From: UBA4416 sp044238845
GTDB lineage: Bacteria > Bacteroidota > Bacteroidia > B-17B0 > Aurantibacillaceae
NCBI GenBank assembly: GCA_044238845.1
Contig: JBIICN010000004.1
Coordinates: forward strand, 1 to 64,000
DNA length: 64,000 nucleotides
Direction: 5' to 3'
The notes under the pieces were generated by a model. That model made no database searches, was not told where the DNA came from, and saw only the letters and a list, made by a program, of their open reading frames with translations. Shown here piece after piece: positions 15,074 to 23,571 of the stretch (the first letter of the stretch is position 1; every line of letters begins with the position of its first letter). A program made the position numbers and the translations under genes.

Positions 15074-16136
15074 TTGGATTAGTAATTCAAAAGTTGAATC
15101 CATTGGAATATTAAGCATTCCTTTTCTCTGTGTAGCAATCCTATTTTTAATCCCTAGTACATTTATAAAATCGGATACAATGCCTGAGTTTACTTGGTTG
15201 TTTTTGGTAGTGTTTATAGATGTAGGTCATGTATATAGCACTATTTACAGAACTTATGTTGATAAACCACTAATTAACAAGCACCGGAATCTATTTTTTG
15301 GCTTACCCATTTTATTGCTAGTTGTTAGTATTATGTTACACACCATCAGCAGTATGTTGTTTTGGCGATGTTTAGCATATTTTGCTGTATACCATTTTAT
15401 CCGACAACAATATGGGTTTCTGAAAATTTATAGTCGAAAAAACACGTATTCAAAAATTAAGCAAAGGATTGATGCCTTCACAATTTATAGCGTAACTATT
15501 CTTCCAATTGTCTATTGGCATTTTTCTCCTGACCGAAATTTTGACTGGTTTTTGAAAGGAGATTTTATAGTAAGTACAAACACCTCACATTTACCATACA
15601 TCATTAATGCCTTGTTTTTCTTTGTACTTATCGTGTATCTTATTTCAGAAATACAATCTTCTATTCACAATAAGTTTATAAATTTTCAAAAAAACTGTAT
15701 TGTATTGGGTACCGCATTATCGTGGTATATTGGTATTATTTATTTTAATAGTGATTTTGTATTTACCTTTTTAAATGTTGTATGCCATGGCGTTCCCTAT
15801 ATGACACTTGTTTGGATTCATGGTAAAAAGACCTATTCTAAAAGCACTTCTACTAGTTTTTTAAAACTAGTATACGGAAGATTTAGTTTACTTATTTTTC
15901 TTTTACCTCTTGTGGTTTTTGCTTATGTTGAAGAAGGTTTTTGGGATGCCTTTGTTTGGAATGAGCACAACTCAGTGTTTACAATTTTTAAAAACATAAG
16001 TCATAGTCTTTCAAAAAACATCCTCAATATTGTTGTTCCCTTATTAGCATTACCTCAATTATTCCATTACGTCATCGATGGTTTTATTTGGAAGATTAGG
16101 AATGATAAATTTGAGTGGACAAAGATTTTGAAATAA
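15051..16136 (+). CDS. Multi-span membrane protein with clustered histidines
   Basis: This 361-residue protein has roughly eight or nine transmembrane helices. Several membrane-proximal motifs contain His and acidic residues: DVGHVYSTIYRTYVD, FAVYHFIRQQYGF, VCHGVPYMTLVWIHGKK and FHYVIDGFIWK. The spread of His resembles di-metal membrane oxygenases or desaturases, but no known family signature fits, so I leave it unnamed. The ATG at 15051 (MIKLQQH) overlaps the FAD gene by 23 nt; a TTG at 15042 is the alternative. As last gene of the module it probably acts on the same substrate. Confidence 0.6.
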   Translation: MIKLQQHNWISNSKVESIGILSIPFLCVAILFLIPSTFIKSDTMPEFTWLFLVVFIDVGHVYSTIYRTYVDKPLINKHRNLFFGLPILLLVVSIMLHTISSMLFWRCLAYFAVYHFIRQQYGFLKIYSRKNTYSKIKQRIDAFTIYSVTILPIVYWHFSPDRNFDWFLKGDFIVSTNTSHLPYIINALFFFVLIVYLISEIQSSIHNKFINFQKNCIVLGTALSWYIGIIYFNSDFVFTFLNVVCHGVPYMTLVWIHGKKTYSKSTSTSFLKLVYGRFSLLIFLLPLVVFAYVEEGFWDAFVWNEHNSVFTIFKNISHSLSKNILNIVVPLLALPQLFHYVIDGFIWKIRNDKFEWTKILK

Positions 16137-16226
16137 AGATTATTAAGTTTTTCGTAACACTAATTTAACGAAGATTTTTTTATAAAAAATGATTACATTG
16201 AAGTCCTAAAATTGCTCTATACCTAA

Positions 16227-17459
16227 ATGATTTTTGGAAACTTAATAAACCTTGGCGTAAAATCCGAAATGGAATTTTACCAAAAGCGTGAAGCAAGAAT
16301 CGTTAATCTATTTGCTTTAATAACATTGCTTGGGCTGCTCATTGGCGTTTCCTCTGTGATTTTTATTAGTGGAGACTATGTTGTTTCAACCGTGTTATTT
16401 ACAACTCTTACTTCTTTATCCATCTTACTTTTAAACTACAAATTATATCACAATGCTGCGACGTATCTATTTGTCATTACAATTAATGTTACCATCTTTA
16501 TTTTAAATCAACAATATATCGATACGGTAGGAAATTATTTATACTATTTCCCGGTTATTTTTTGTGTAGCATTAATTCACAATCCAGCAAAATCAAATGC
16601 TAGAACAGCCATTTTCTTTTCAATTGTACTATTGAGTTTTTTATGCTCTCGCTTAATTGATATTCCCTATCTAAAAAACACTACCATTACAGATGCAGAT
16701 AATGCAGCCTTGTTAACTTACAATAGTGTGCTAGCATTTTTTGTGACATTAATTTTAGTGTTTTTAGTAGTTAAATTAATCAATCGTCAAAATAATGAAG
16801 CATTAACTCTTTTGCACAAAGAGCAAGAAGCGCAAAAAATTATAGCACAATCTTTAAAAGAAAAAGAAACCCTATTAGCCGAGATACAACATCGTGTTAA
16901 AAACAACTTAGCTATTATTACAGGCTTGTTAAATCTTCAAACCGAAAAAGCACCGTGCGAAGAATCTAAGTTATTAATGATTGAATCCAGAAACAGAGTG
17001 ATGAGTATTGCTATGGTTCATGAGCGCTTGTATAAAAAGGATAATTTATCTAAAATTGATTTGAAACAATATTTATCTGAGTTAGTTCAAGAACTCGTTA
17101 AAAGTTTTCCAATTCAATCAAAGCAAATACAGATAGAAGAAGAATTACAAAAAATAGAGTTGGAAATAACGAAAGCCGTTCCTATTGGATTGATTGTTAA
17201 CGAAGCATTAACCAATTCTTTGAAACACGCTTTTAATTATTCAAACCAAACACCTATTATTAAAATAAAAATGCAAATAATTTATGATAGAATTCAAATA
17301 GGCATATTAGATAATGGGATTGGTTTTCAGGATGTCATTACTCGTAAGGACAATGCCTTGGGGCTATCTTTAATAGAGTCCTTGTGTGACCAAATAGATG
17401 CTCAAGTTATTTTTAAAAATGAATCAGGAGCTTGCGTAAGTATTGTATTTCCTATATAA
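16227..17459 (+). CDS. Membrane sensor histidine kinase, HisKA_2 type
   Basis: About six N-terminal transmembrane helices (residues 25-185) lead into a coiled segment, then the HisKA_2 phosphoacceptor block EIQHRVKNNLAIITGLLNLQ (His222) and an HATPase domain with the N-box VNEALTNSLKHAF and the G-box LDNGIGF and LGLSLIESL. There is no receiver or DNA-binding domain and no response regulator next door. HisKA_2 kinases often pair with orphan regulators. The gene follows the polyamine module by 90 nt on the same strand, so a link is possible but unproven. The hydrophobic input domain has no recognised ligand motif. Confidence 0.88.
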   Translation: MIFGNLINLGVKSEMEFYQKREARIVNLFALITLLGLLIGVSSVIFISGDYVVSTVLFTTLTSLSILLLNYKLYHNAATYLFVITINVTIFILNQQYIDTVGNYLYYFPVIFCVALIHNPAKSNARTAIFFSIVLLSFLCSRLIDIPYLKNTTITDADNAALLTYNSVLAFFVTLILVFLVVKLINRQNNEALTLLHKEQEAQKIIAQSLKEKETLLAEIQHRVKNNLAIITGLLNLQTEKAPCEESKLLMIESRNRVMSIAMVHERLYKKDNLSKIDLKQYLSELVQELVKSFPIQSKQIQIEEELQKIELEITKAVPIGLIVNEALTNSLKHAFNYSNQTPIIKIKMQIIYDRIQIGILDNGIGFQDVITRKDNALGLSLIESLCDQIDAQVIFKNESGACVSIVFPI

Positions 17460-17486
17460 AAAAAGGCTCACAATACTGTGAGCCTT
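17456..17486 (-). terminator. Intrinsic terminator of the heme lipoprotein/YceI unit
   Basis: AAGGCTCACA (17463-17472) and TGTGAGCCTT (17477-17486) form a perfect 10-bp stem with a 4-nt loop. The A-run to its left becomes a U-tract for minus-strand transcription. It lies between convergent genes and may also slow plus-strand transcripts. Confidence 0.8.
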
Positions 17487-17504
17487 GAATAAAAATAAGT
17501 TTAA

Positions 17505-18047
17505 TTACTTTTTAAATACTACCATATCAGTGTGAAAAGTAACATTGATAACTTCTGCTATTTTCTCAACATACAATGAAGGTACTTTGATTTTATGATC
17601 AGCCACTTTAACATCAAATTTAGAATCCATGGTAATAGTGCCTCCTTTTACAATAATAGTTCCGCTAATTGTGCGGGGCAAAGCAACACCGTGCATATCT
17701 AAAGTTCCATCCATGGTTACTTTATATTCTCCATCTTTAGTGTAGTCAATCGTTTCTTTTACTTTACCAGTAAATTTAGCGTACGGAAATTTCTCGCTTT
17801 CCATATAATTTTCATTATAATGCTCCTGCATAAACGCTGATTTAAATACAAATGCATTTTGTTGTGCCTGGATGACAAAATCCCCAGTTTTTGAATTAAA
17901 CACTGGTTTTGTTACCGAATTTGTGGCGTCAATATTTTCTAATTTAGTTTCGCTAAAAAAAGTAATCTTACATTTTTCACCTACATAAATTTGCGAAAAC
18001 CCACTTAGGCTTCCGGCTAATAGTCCAATTGCTAGTACTTTTTTCAT
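17505..18047 (-). CDS. YceI-family lipid-binding protein
   Basis: The 180-residue exported protein has a signal peptide (MKKVLAIGLLAGSLSGFSQ). The rest follows the YceI lipocalin-like barrel pattern: FKSAFMQEHYNENYMESEKFPYAKFTGKV and DGTLDMHGVALPRTISG. YceI proteins bind isoprenoid or other amphipathic lipids in the periplasm. It is the last gene of a minus-strand unit with a DUF5777 barrel and two heme lipoproteins, so a role in handling a quinone or similar lipid near a redox complex is a reasonable guess. A second YceI protein is encoded at 54961-55512. Confidence 0.85.
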   Translation of the reverse strand: MKKVLAIGLLAGSLSGFSQIYVGEKCKITFFSETKLENIDATNSVTKPVFNSKTGDFVIQAQQNAFVFKSAFMQEHYNENYMESEKFPYAKFTGKVKETIDYTKDGEYKVTMDGTLDMHGVALPRTISGTIIVKGGTITMDSKFDVKVADHKIKVPSLYVEKIAEVINVTFHTDMVVFKK

Positions 18048-18064
18048 ATTATATTGTTTTTAAT

Positions 18065-18976
18065 TTATTCTGCTTTATTTTTTCCTTGTAATGTAAAAAC
18101 ACGAGAGATATTAAACCCTAAACGAATTCCCCAATTATCCCAAGATGAATTTGTATACATAAAATATTGGTCTTCTGTTAATCCAAATGAATTTGTTAAA
18201 TGTATTTGAAACACGTGTCCTCCTGTTTCTAAATCATATCCTATGCCAAAACTGTCATATAATTTATCATTACTGTATTTATTTAATCTATAACCATATT
18301 CTACAGTAATTGCTTGGCGTTTAGCAAATTTAAAACGAGTTACACCGCCAACCACAAAACAGTCGTTTTTATCCGTTATCTTGTCTACTAAATTAAAGTG
18401 AACCATGGCTGCGGTTAATTGAAAAGAAAAGCGGGAACTAAATTTTCTTCCTACCATAATTTGATGACAATAGGATAATCTATCTGGTACCGTTTGATAT
18501 TTATTTTTACCGTCAATAATTACATTTTGTAAAAAAGTATGATAAACCCCTGTAAATAAAGTAACACTAACAGGCATTCCACCACCTTTGGTCGTTTGTT
18601 TTAATAATCGGTATTTTAAAAAGCCATCCGCTATTTTTTTACCTGATGTTCTTCCAATACCAAACATCAAACGGCTACCATGGCAATATTCTAAAGCTAA
18701 ACGAATATTTGCTCCACCGTCAACACCCCATGCATTGTAAGCACCGGTATTAAAATCGCCAAAACGATGAGAAATTCTGAAATCTAAACTACGACGACTT
18801 AACACTTCAACCGTGTGAAAATTAATTAATCGAGTGGTTTTAAAAGTAGCTGTTGTGTATTCTTTTTTAGGAGTTTCGGCAACCATATTTAATAAATCAT
18901 CGGGCGTTTGTGCAAAAAATGCAGTTGAACAAGATGCTACTAAAGAAAGAGATAATATAATTTTTTTCATAATCAT
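18065..18976 (-). CDS. DUF5777 family outer-membrane beta-barrel protein
   Basis: The 303-residue protein has a signal peptide (KKIILSLSLVASCSTAFFAQ) and alternating aromatic/hydrophobic strands throughout, e.g. VEVLSRRSLDFRISHRFGDF, FGIGRTSGKKIADGFLKYRLL and TVEYGYRLNKYS. This is the pattern of the DUF5777 barrel family common in Bacteroidota. It starts 2 nt after the second heme lipoprotein and is followed by YceI 17 nt on. The role is unknown; family neighbours are usually c-type cytochromes and YceI, as here. Confidence 0.75.
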   Translation of the reverse strand: MIMKKIILSLSLVASCSTAFFAQTPDDLLNMVAETPKKEYTTATFKTTRLINFHTVEVLSRRSLDFRISHRFGDFNTGAYNAWGVDGGANIRLALEYCHGSRLMFGIGRTSGKKIADGFLKYRLLKQTTKGGGMPVSVTLFTGVYHTFLQNVIIDGKNKYQTVPDRLSYCHQIMVGRKFSSRFSFQLTAAMVHFNLVDKITDKNDCFVVGGVTRFKFAKRQAITVEYGYRLNKYSNDKLYDSFGIGYDLETGGHVFQIHLTNSFGLTEDQYFMYTNSSWDNWGIRLGFNISRVFTLQGKNKAE

Positions 18977-18978
18977 TT

Positions 18979-19359
18979 TTAATTGTTAGGAGCACCAGCA
19001 TCGGCCCACTTTTTAATTTTCGCAATATCACAATCTGATAATTTAGAACCCCCTTGAGGCATATCAAGTGCAGTGCCGTTTTGAACAACACTGCCATATA
19101 ACTTCCCAGACAATGCATCTGCACGTACTCCAGAGTGGCTCGTCATATCATGGCCAGCACCTCCATTGTGGCAACCTAAACAAGCCGAATTTAGTATTGG
19201 AACAATTTGATTAGCATAACTTACGCTAGTAGCTGTGTCGCAATTACTTGTATTTGCAAGTGAAACGTCTGGGTTTAATTCCTTAAAATTGTCATAATAA
19301 CAACTGTTTAAAAAACACATTGTGCAAAATGATAAAATTGATAATACTACTTTTTTCAT
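18979..19359 (-). CDS. Monoheme c-type cytochrome lipoprotein
   Basis: With the ATG at 19359 (MKKVVLSI) the product is 126 residues with a lipobox-like end of signal (CTMCFLNSC), so it is probably outer-membrane or periplasmic and lipid-anchored. One heme-c site, CLGCH, lies in ILNSACLGCHNGG, and a Met in LDMPQGG is a candidate sixth ligand. Class I-like end: CDIAKIKKWADAGAPNN. It pairs with the neighbouring heme lipoprotein, which has the same fold plan. Longer starts to 19404 would overlap that gene and spoil the signal peptide. Confidence 0.8.
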   Translation of the reverse strand: MKKVVLSILSFCTMCFLNSCYYDNFKELNPDVSLANTSNCDTATSVSYANQIVPILNSACLGCHNGGAGHDMTSHSGVRADALSGKLYGSVVQNGTALDMPQGGSKLSDCDIAKIKKWADAGAPNN

Positions 19360-19369
19360 GTTTAATATT

Positions 19370-19753
19370 TTAATTGTTCTTTGAGCCTTGGCCAATCCAT
19401 ACATAAATTAATTGAATTTGTTTTTCAGATAATTCTTTATACGGCTTTTTTGGCATTCTGTATTCTTCATTTAATTTTATTAAAGTCTTATATAAATCAC
19501 TTGATTCTGGCGATCCTGAAGAAATCCCACCATTTATTAGGCCATCATAAGTATTTAATTTAAATTTTTGAAAAGCTGTGTCGCCGTGACAACCACTGAA
19601 TGTGCAGTTAGAGTTAATAATTGGTGCTATTTCTTGTGAGTAACTAACCTCTCTTAATTCTGAAAAATTTGTTTTGTGTTTACAAGAAACTAAAGCCAAT
19701 AAAAAAACGAAACCAAATAATTTCAATGATTTAAAATAACTGTTTATCATCAT
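19370..19753 (-). CDS. c-type cytochrome-like lipoprotein with CX4CH site
   Basis: The 127-residue protein has a lipoprotein signal (FGFVFLLALVSC). Its SQEIAPIINSNCTFSGCHGD segment lines up with SYANQIVPILNSACLGCHNG of the next gene, but the two Cys are separated by four residues rather than two (C-TFSG-CH). A Met in YRMPKKP and the closing helix KQIQLIYVWIGQGSKNN match the other protein. Either the heme is attached through an unusual CX4CH motif or heme binding has changed. It is the first gene of the four-gene minus-strand unit. Confidence 0.75.
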   Translation of the reverse strand: MMINSYFKSLKLFGFVFLLALVSCKHKTNFSELREVSYSQEIAPIINSNCTFSGCHGDTAFQKFKLNTYDGLINGGISSGSPESSDLYKTLIKLNEEYRMPKKPYKELSEKQIQLIYVWIGQGSKNN

Positions 19754-19854
19754 AATTTAAATAATATGGGTAAATGTAAAAATATTAATCGAACATTATA
19801 TGTGTTTTAACATATAAATTCGACAAATTAACGAACATATTGTTTTTAAACTAT

Positions 19855-21177
19855 TTAAAATAATTTAGTTTGTTTGTTTTCTGTTAACGCTTCTTTGTAA
19901 ATGGCTAACACTCTTAATCTTGCGGAACTGTGCTCAACAATTGGCGCCACGTATTTTGGTGTATTAAATTCTGGAACCCATTTTTGGATATACTCATACT
20001 TTGGGTCAAATTTTTTTGTTTGCTCTGTTGGGTTAAATACTCTAAAATAAGGGGCCGCATCACAACCGCTTCCTGCTGCCCATTGCCAGCCACCATTGTT
20101 AGCACTCAAATCAAAATCCAATAATTTTTGCGCAAAATAACTTTCGCCCCAACGCCAATCAATTAATAAATCTTTTACTAAAAAACTAGCTACTATCATT
20201 CGTACGCGATTATGCATAAAGCCTGTTGCATTTAATTCCCGCATCCCAGCGTCTACAATCGGAAAACCTGTTTTACCTTCGCACCATGCTTTAAATTCAT
20301 GTTCATTATTTCTCCATTCTATTCTATCGTATTGAGCTTTAAATGAGTTTTTAGCAGCATGCGGAAAATGATATAAAATCATCATATAAAAATCTCGCCA
20401 AATTAATTCGTTTAACCAAGTTTCGTTTAATACTAAGGCTTGCTTTGCCAAAGCTCTAATACTAACTGTACCAAAACGTAAATGCACGCTCAATTTACTT
20501 GTTCCTTTTATTGCAGGAAAATCACGATGTTCCTTATAATTAGTAACGATAGATTTACTGATGGTTGTAGAAGGAAATTCTAATCCTGATTTTTCAAAAC
20601 CTAACTCTTTTAATGATGGGATTTCAAAAGGTTTTTTTTGGATTAAATTTTTAAAATATTTTTTATTGGGATAAGGCTTTACATGAAAATCGGTTAATCG
20701 TAATTTCCATTTTTTACTATACGGTGTAAAAATTGTATATGGCTTACCATCGTCTTTTGTCACCTCATCTTTTTCAAAAATGCATTGATCTTTATACGTT
20801 TTAAATCCTATTTTATTATTACTTAAAAAATCTTTAACTACTGCATCTCGCTCATTGGCATAAGGCTCATAATCATGATTTGTATAAACGCATTCAATAT
20901 CAAACTCTTTAACTAACTCTTTAAATACTTTTTCGGGAGTTGAATGAAATACTTTAATAGAAGAGCCAACTTCTTTTAATTGCTCATGTAAATTCAAAAT
21001 GGCTTGGTGAATAAATTCTACACGGCCATCTTTTTTATCTTCTAACTTATCTAAAATTTTTTTATCAAAAATAAAGATTGGCAAAACAGGCAAGCCTTTT
21101 TTAAGCGCGTAATAAAGACCTGCGTTATCGTCTAAACGCAAATCTCTTCTAAACCAAAATAAACTAATCTTCCCCAT
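19855..21177 (-). CDS. phrB: Deoxyribodipyrimidine photolyase / cryptochrome family
   Basis: The 440-residue protein starts with the photolyase antenna domain (LFWFRRDLRLDDNAGLYYAL). The FAD domain contains LNELIWRDFYMMILYHFP, a TGFPIVDAGMRELNATGFMHNRVRM block, and ANNGGWQWAAGSGCDAAPYFRVFNP. These are class I CPD photolyase signatures, including the Trp-rich electron-transfer region. The enzyme repairs cyclobutane pyrimidine dimers with blue light. Its ATG lies only 5 nt after a perfect 17-bp hairpin, an unusual setting that may limit or stabilise its mRNA. Confidence 0.93.
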   Translation of the reverse strand: MGKISLFWFRRDLRLDDNAGLYYALKKGLPVLPIFIFDKKILDKLEDKKDGRVEFIHQAILNLHEQLKEVGSSIKVFHSTPEKVFKELVKEFDIECVYTNHDYEPYANERDAVVKDFLSNNKIGFKTYKDQCIFEKDEVTKDDGKPYTIFTPYSKKWKLRLTDFHVKPYPNKKYFKNLIQKKPFEIPSLKELGFEKSGLEFPSTTISKSIVTNYKEHRDFPAIKGTSKLSVHLRFGTVSIRALAKQALVLNETWLNELIWRDFYMMILYHFPHAAKNSFKAQYDRIEWRNNEHEFKAWCEGKTGFPIVDAGMRELNATGFMHNRVRMIVASFLVKDLLIDWRWGESYFAQKLLDFDLSANNGGWQWAAGSGCDAAPYFRVFNPTEQTKKFDPKYEYIQKWVPEFNTPKYVAPIVEHSSARLRVLAIYKEALTENKQTKLF

Positions 21178-21182
21178 AAACA

Positions 21183-21219
21183 GTAAACCCCAAAACTATC
21201 AAATAGTTTTGGGGTTTAC
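21183..21219 (-). other. Perfect 17-bp hairpin directly before phrB
   Basis: GTAAACCCCAAAACTAT (21183-21199) and its exact complement (21203-21219) are separated by CAA. No T-run follows on either strand, so a standard intrinsic terminator is unlikely despite the position between two minus-strand genes. In the phrB transcript it would sit just upstream of the ATG. Confidence 0.65.
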
Positions 21220-21236
21220 ATAGATAAAATAAACAA

Positions 21237-23450
21237 TTACTGTTTAATGAATTTGGTAGTATATGTTTTTTCGTTTAATGTTAGCTGGATAAAATACACA
21301 CCGTTTTTCAAATTTGAAACATCAATTGATTCATCCATTGAACTTAACGTTGTACTTTTAATTGTTTGTCCAAATAAATTAAATATTCTAATGTTTAGAT
21401 TGTTAAACTTATTTACATCCATACTTAAAAATAAATTATCGCTAGTTGGGTTTGGATACACCAATAATTGATTAGCAAAGGTCGTTTGATAGAATTCTTT
21501 TATGCCAACAGAACTTGTGTTGCCTAACCAACTTGTGTTTATATAAACTCCCGCGCTAGCAGCGATACTTCCGCCCTGTGTGTTTGAAAGTAAAGACATA
21601 TACTGTGTAGGTGAGAAAAATATCATTTTATAAACTTCATTCCCAAATGAATTCGATGGAAATGAAAAATCTGTATAATTAATATCCCACGTTAAACCCG
21701 CATCATACGAAATATGATAGTAGTTGGTTTGGTTGTTATTTGGATTACCTGAGCCACTCAATATTAAAGTATCAGTGCCAAAGTTTTGTAGTACGCCATA
21801 TTTTGGGTCGTAAGTTCTTAATCCAGTTGATGGAGTTGAAATCGAAGATAAATAGTTTGAATTAACCCAACCATCTATTGTTTTATATATTAGAGTTTCA
21901 TTATTTGCTGGATTACGAGTTAATAGATAACCAACATTATCATTTATCATGTGTACCTCCAAAATATCTTGTGCCACATTTATATTAACCGTTCCTGTTA
22001 GTGTTCGAGTATTACTACTATTTATATCATAAAACTCAAAACCTGTTAGCGTAAATGATGGGGCTGAATATAACGGAGCTACATCCACAATTTTATTACT
22101 CGCCGGTTTTATTGTTTGAAAATGTCCATTGCCCGTTGTTGTATTTAAAAATGAAAACGTGTTAGCTCCATCACCCGACATATAAGCTGAACCTACTGCT
22201 GTAACAACAATAACTGATTTATCATTTGACACACATATCTTTCGCGGAATGTTGTTAAAAGTTGAAGTTATTTTTTGTGTCCATGTTTGTCCTTGATTAG
22301 TACTAACATAGATTTGGCCTTTTCTATCACTTGCAATAAATTTATTGATATCAACTGCTTTAACCGACATAATATCATTACTTGCAGAAATTTTAGTTGA
22401 TGGAAAAGTAAAATTATGCCCTTTATTTGTGGAATAACCAAAATAGCCTTGTGCATACCCTGCTAAAACTAAATCTCCCGTATGACTCAGATCATAGGGT
22501 TTAGGAGCTGGAGAAGCCGCTAAAAAGTCTTTCCATGAATCTCCATCTACTGATTTATATCCCGGTAATAAGTAAAACCCTTTTTGGCTAGCCATTAAAT
22601 TTTCACCAGAATAAAAAGTATTAATTGTAGTATATGTTGTCCAACTCGTACCGCTATTGTTACTATAATGAATTTTTTTAGTAGTTGCTAAGCCTTCTAG
22701 CATCATAATTTCTTTACCATTTTTGCACGCAATTTGTGTAACTGCCGTTGATGGCATAGCCACGCTGGACCAAGAAATACCACTATCAAAGCTTTGCATC
22801 CATTGATTTGAATGAAGAAACAACGTGTCGTTATTTGGCGAATAAACTCGGCTACCTAGTGTGGCAACAGTTGAATTTAGAACAGAAAAAGATGCACCGC
22901 CATTAGACGAAGCCATTAAAGTGCCGTTGTTTACTGTAAATAGTTTGTTTTTTGTTTGAGCAAATTGTGGAACTAAAGTAGTCGTATATAAATTACTCCA
23001 AGTTATAGCGTCGGCTGAATACACTGCTGTATAAGTTCCTGAATTATTAGTCTGTCCAATATAACCTGTTGATGTTGTGCCTAATAAAGTTACAGAGGGT
23101 GTTATTGATGTTGAAGTTAACCATTTATCCAAAGTTTTATATCGCACATAACCACCATCTGTACAAACACCTTCATTAGTGTTTTTCATAAATAATTTAG
23201 GACTGACAGTGGCACTAAAAGAAAATGGGCCAGCAGCTGGTAAATAACTCCATTGCTCCGTATTTAAATTTATTGCACCTATAGCGTTGTAATTGCTATT
23301 GTTTGCAATCTTTACAGGCAGATAAACTGTATCGTTAACATTTTTAAAAAATTGGCCATTGCTATTCTTATGCCATTGTAAATGTAAACCTCCTTGTTGA
23401 GAAAAAGATGAATGTGCAAGGACAACAAAAAGTAATAAAAGTTTTTTCAT
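21237..23450 (-). CDS. Secreted BNR/sortilin-like repeat protein with T9SS type A sorting domain
   Basis: The 737-residue protein has a signal peptide (KKLLLLFVVLAHSSFSQ). It then carries many repeats of the S-x-N-x-G-x-x-W/F-T kind (e.g. HYSNNSGTSWTTY, YVSTNQGQTWTQKI, HISYDAGLTWD), typical of BNR/sortilin beta-propellers. The last 75 residues are a T9SS type A sorting domain (VYPNPTSDNLFLSMD ... NGVYFIQL), which directs secretion across the outer membrane and surface attachment or release. The target is unknown. It is a single gene, followed by the hairpin before phrB. Confidence 0.88.
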   Translation of the reverse strand: MKKLLLLFVVLAHSSFSQQGGLHLQWHKNSNGQFFKNVNDTVYLPVKIANNSNYNAIGAINLNTEQWSYLPAAGPFSFSATVSPKLFMKNTNEGVCTDGGYVRYKTLDKWLTSTSITPSVTLLGTTSTGYIGQTNNSGTYTAVYSADAITWSNLYTTTLVPQFAQTKNKLFTVNNGTLMASSNGGASFSVLNSTVATLGSRVYSPNNDTLFLHSNQWMQSFDSGISWSSVAMPSTAVTQIACKNGKEIMMLEGLATTKKIHYSNNSGTSWTTYTTINTFYSGENLMASQKGFYLLPGYKSVDGDSWKDFLAASPAPKPYDLSHTGDLVLAGYAQGYFGYSTNKGHNFTFPSTKISASNDIMSVKAVDINKFIASDRKGQIYVSTNQGQTWTQKITSTFNNIPRKICVSNDKSVIVVTAVGSAYMSGDGANTFSFLNTTTGNGHFQTIKPASNKIVDVAPLYSAPSFTLTGFEFYDINSSNTRTLTGTVNINVAQDILEVHMINDNVGYLLTRNPANNETLIYKTIDGWVNSNYLSSISTPSTGLRTYDPKYGVLQNFGTDTLILSGSGNPNNNQTNYYHISYDAGLTWDINYTDFSFPSNSFGNEVYKMIFFSPTQYMSLLSNTQGGSIAASAGVYINTSWLGNTSSVGIKEFYQTTFANQLLVYPNPTSDNLFLSMDVNKFNNLNIRIFNLFGQTIKSTTLSSMDESIDVSNLKNGVYFIQLTLNEKTYTTKFIKQ

Positions 23451-23571
23451 GGTATTTTTTTGTCAAAATTAAAAAACAAGTTCTACTTATTAATACCGTC
23501 CTTTGGGTATTTTTTTAAATAGTCCATAAAAAAATGTAATTTCAGCACTTCTAAATTAACCCATTCTAATC

